Assembly (NCBI GenBank): GCA_913009915.1
Contig: CAJVYZ010000055.1
Coordinates: 1-9,882 of the forward strand
DNA: 9,882 nt
DNA from: an uncultured Gemmatimonadota bacterium
GTDB lineage: Bacteria; Gemmatimonadota; Gemmatimonadetes; Gemmatimonadales; GWC2-71-9
Direction: 5' to 3'
The notes below the pieces were generated by a model that made no database searches, had not been told where the DNA came from, and worked only from the letters and a program-made list of their open reading frames with translations. The position numbers and the translations under genes are program-made. Numbering within the stretch: position 1 is the first letter of the stretch; each line of letters begins with the position of its first letter. Shown here in pieces: positions 9,457 to 9,882 of this stretch.

Positions 9457-9805
9457 TCGGGCCGGAGGAGGCGGTACACCGTCATCACTCGCGATGCGGC
9501 TATCGCCTTGTAGTATTTGGAGTTACGGACCTTGGCCCCGAGGGTGCTCCGGTAGCGGACCACGGCGGCACGGCTGGCCACATAAATTGGGAAGGTGAGG
9601 ATCGCCCAGCAGACGATGCTTCCCAGGACAATGGTATTGTTGAAATTCGACAGTGCGAGGATCGGGGTATTGTAGACTGCGGTCCACAACCCTCGGAGCC
9701 ACGGCAGCCCCAGTAGCGTCGCGCCTACGTAGTCGAATACGGGGTCCAGCACAAAGCCGGCGGGTGTGAACAGCAGCATCCCGATGACCGCACCACCGAC
9801 GGATA
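9453..9805 (-). CDS. TIGR03546-like small membrane protein (5'-partial)
   Basis: The C-terminal 116 residues of a membrane protein are visible and resemble TIGR03546, a family found next to TIGR03545. There are hydrophobic stretches at VGGAVIGMLLFTPAGFVL and NTIVLGSIVCWAILTFPIYV, separated by WTAVYNTPILALSNFNNT. That stretch has the Asn-rich LxxFNNTxVxGS pattern I associate with the family. A basic tail (RYRSTLGAKVRNSKYYKAI) follows and the protein ends VYRLLRPE. An internal Met at 9779 is not the start: the frame stays open with family-like residues to 9805, after which the sequence is adapter. Roughly the first 40-50 residues are therefore missing, judging from family length. The stop overlaps the start of the next gene by 4 bases. 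Function is unknown; the fixed pairing suggests a shared envelope role. Confidence 0.8.
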
Positions 9806-9882
9806 AGATCGGAAGAGCGTCGTGTAGGGAAAGAGTGTAGATCTCGGTGGTCGCCGTATCATTAAAAAAAAAAACAAGTAAA
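9806..9882. other. Untrimmed Illumina adapter plus A-rich tail (not genomic)
   Basis: From 9806 the sequence begins AGATCGGAAGAGC and continues through GTCGTGTAGGGAAAGAGTGT and GATCTCGGTGGTCGCCGTAT to CATT at 9863. This matches the whole 58-base reverse complement of the Illumina TruSeq universal adapter as I know it. It is followed by 11 A residues (9864-9874), then CAAGTAAA. Bases past an adapter end are typical sequencer noise. Nothing from 9806 onward should be annotated as biology, and the real insert ends at or next to 9805. Confidence 0.97.

Noticed and set aside
9777..9779. ATG at 9779 as the start of the TIGR03546-like gene
   Set aside because: The frame continues upstream with plausible membrane-protein sequence (SVGGAVIG) to the adapter junction, and the family is longer than 108 residues.
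9864..9874. Poly-A tract as a regulatory or AT-rich genomic element
   Set aside because: It directly follows the end of a complete sequencing adapter, so it is read-through noise and not genome.

Overview
The window is a high-GC bacterial segment whose genes are all ordinary chromosomal housekeeping types. No mobile element, CRISPR array, tRNA or rRNA is visible. The gene set (aconitase A, a short RpoD-like sigma factor, a three-subunit proton-translocating transhydrogenase, and a TIGR03545/TIGR03546-type pair) fits a Gram-negative heterotroph. The proline/arginine/alanine-rich proteins and the compact sigma factor would suit a metagenome-derived lineage such as Gemmatimonadota, but this is a weak guess from gene style and is not proven by the sequence. 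The last 77 bases are not genomic: an exact Illumina TruSeq universal adapter (reverse complement) starts at 9806 and is followed by an A-rich tail. The right edge is therefore a contig end carrying untrimmed adapter.

Layout: positions 1-2756 (+) hold aconitase A, missing only its extreme N-terminus. Its 3' end runs into a short palindromic repeat that also supplies an unusual C-terminal tail. A bidirectional hairpin terminator (2776-2805) separates it from a convergent sigma-70-family gene (2825-3721, -), which starts at GTG. That gene has a well-placed Shine-Dalgarno sequence and a near-consensus promoter (TTGAAT, 17 bp, TATATT). An untranslated region of about 390 bases follows, with an AT-richer promoter end and several hairpins.

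From 4116 to the right edge every gene is on the minus strand. Read in transcription order these are: the truncated TIGR03546-like membrane protein, the TIGR03545-like (AsmA-like) membrane-anchored protein, an 81-bp gap, pntAA, pntAB, pntB, and a small secreted protein of unknown function starting 15 bases after pntB. Three of the junctions are 4-base ATGA stop/start overlaps, the usual sign of translational coupling. The transhydrogenase couples proton flow to hydride transfer between NADH and NADP+, so it would supply NADPH next to a TCA-cycle enzyme. There is no direct evidence that acnA and pnt are co-regulated. The envelope gene pair upstream may share a transcript with pnt, since I found no convincing promoter in the 81-bp gap.

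I did not find a clearly new biological system. The observations most worth checking are the adapter tail, the repeat that extends aconitase, the unknown secreted protein at the end of the pnt cluster, the AsmA-like pair, and the structured sigma-factor leader and adjoining hairpins.
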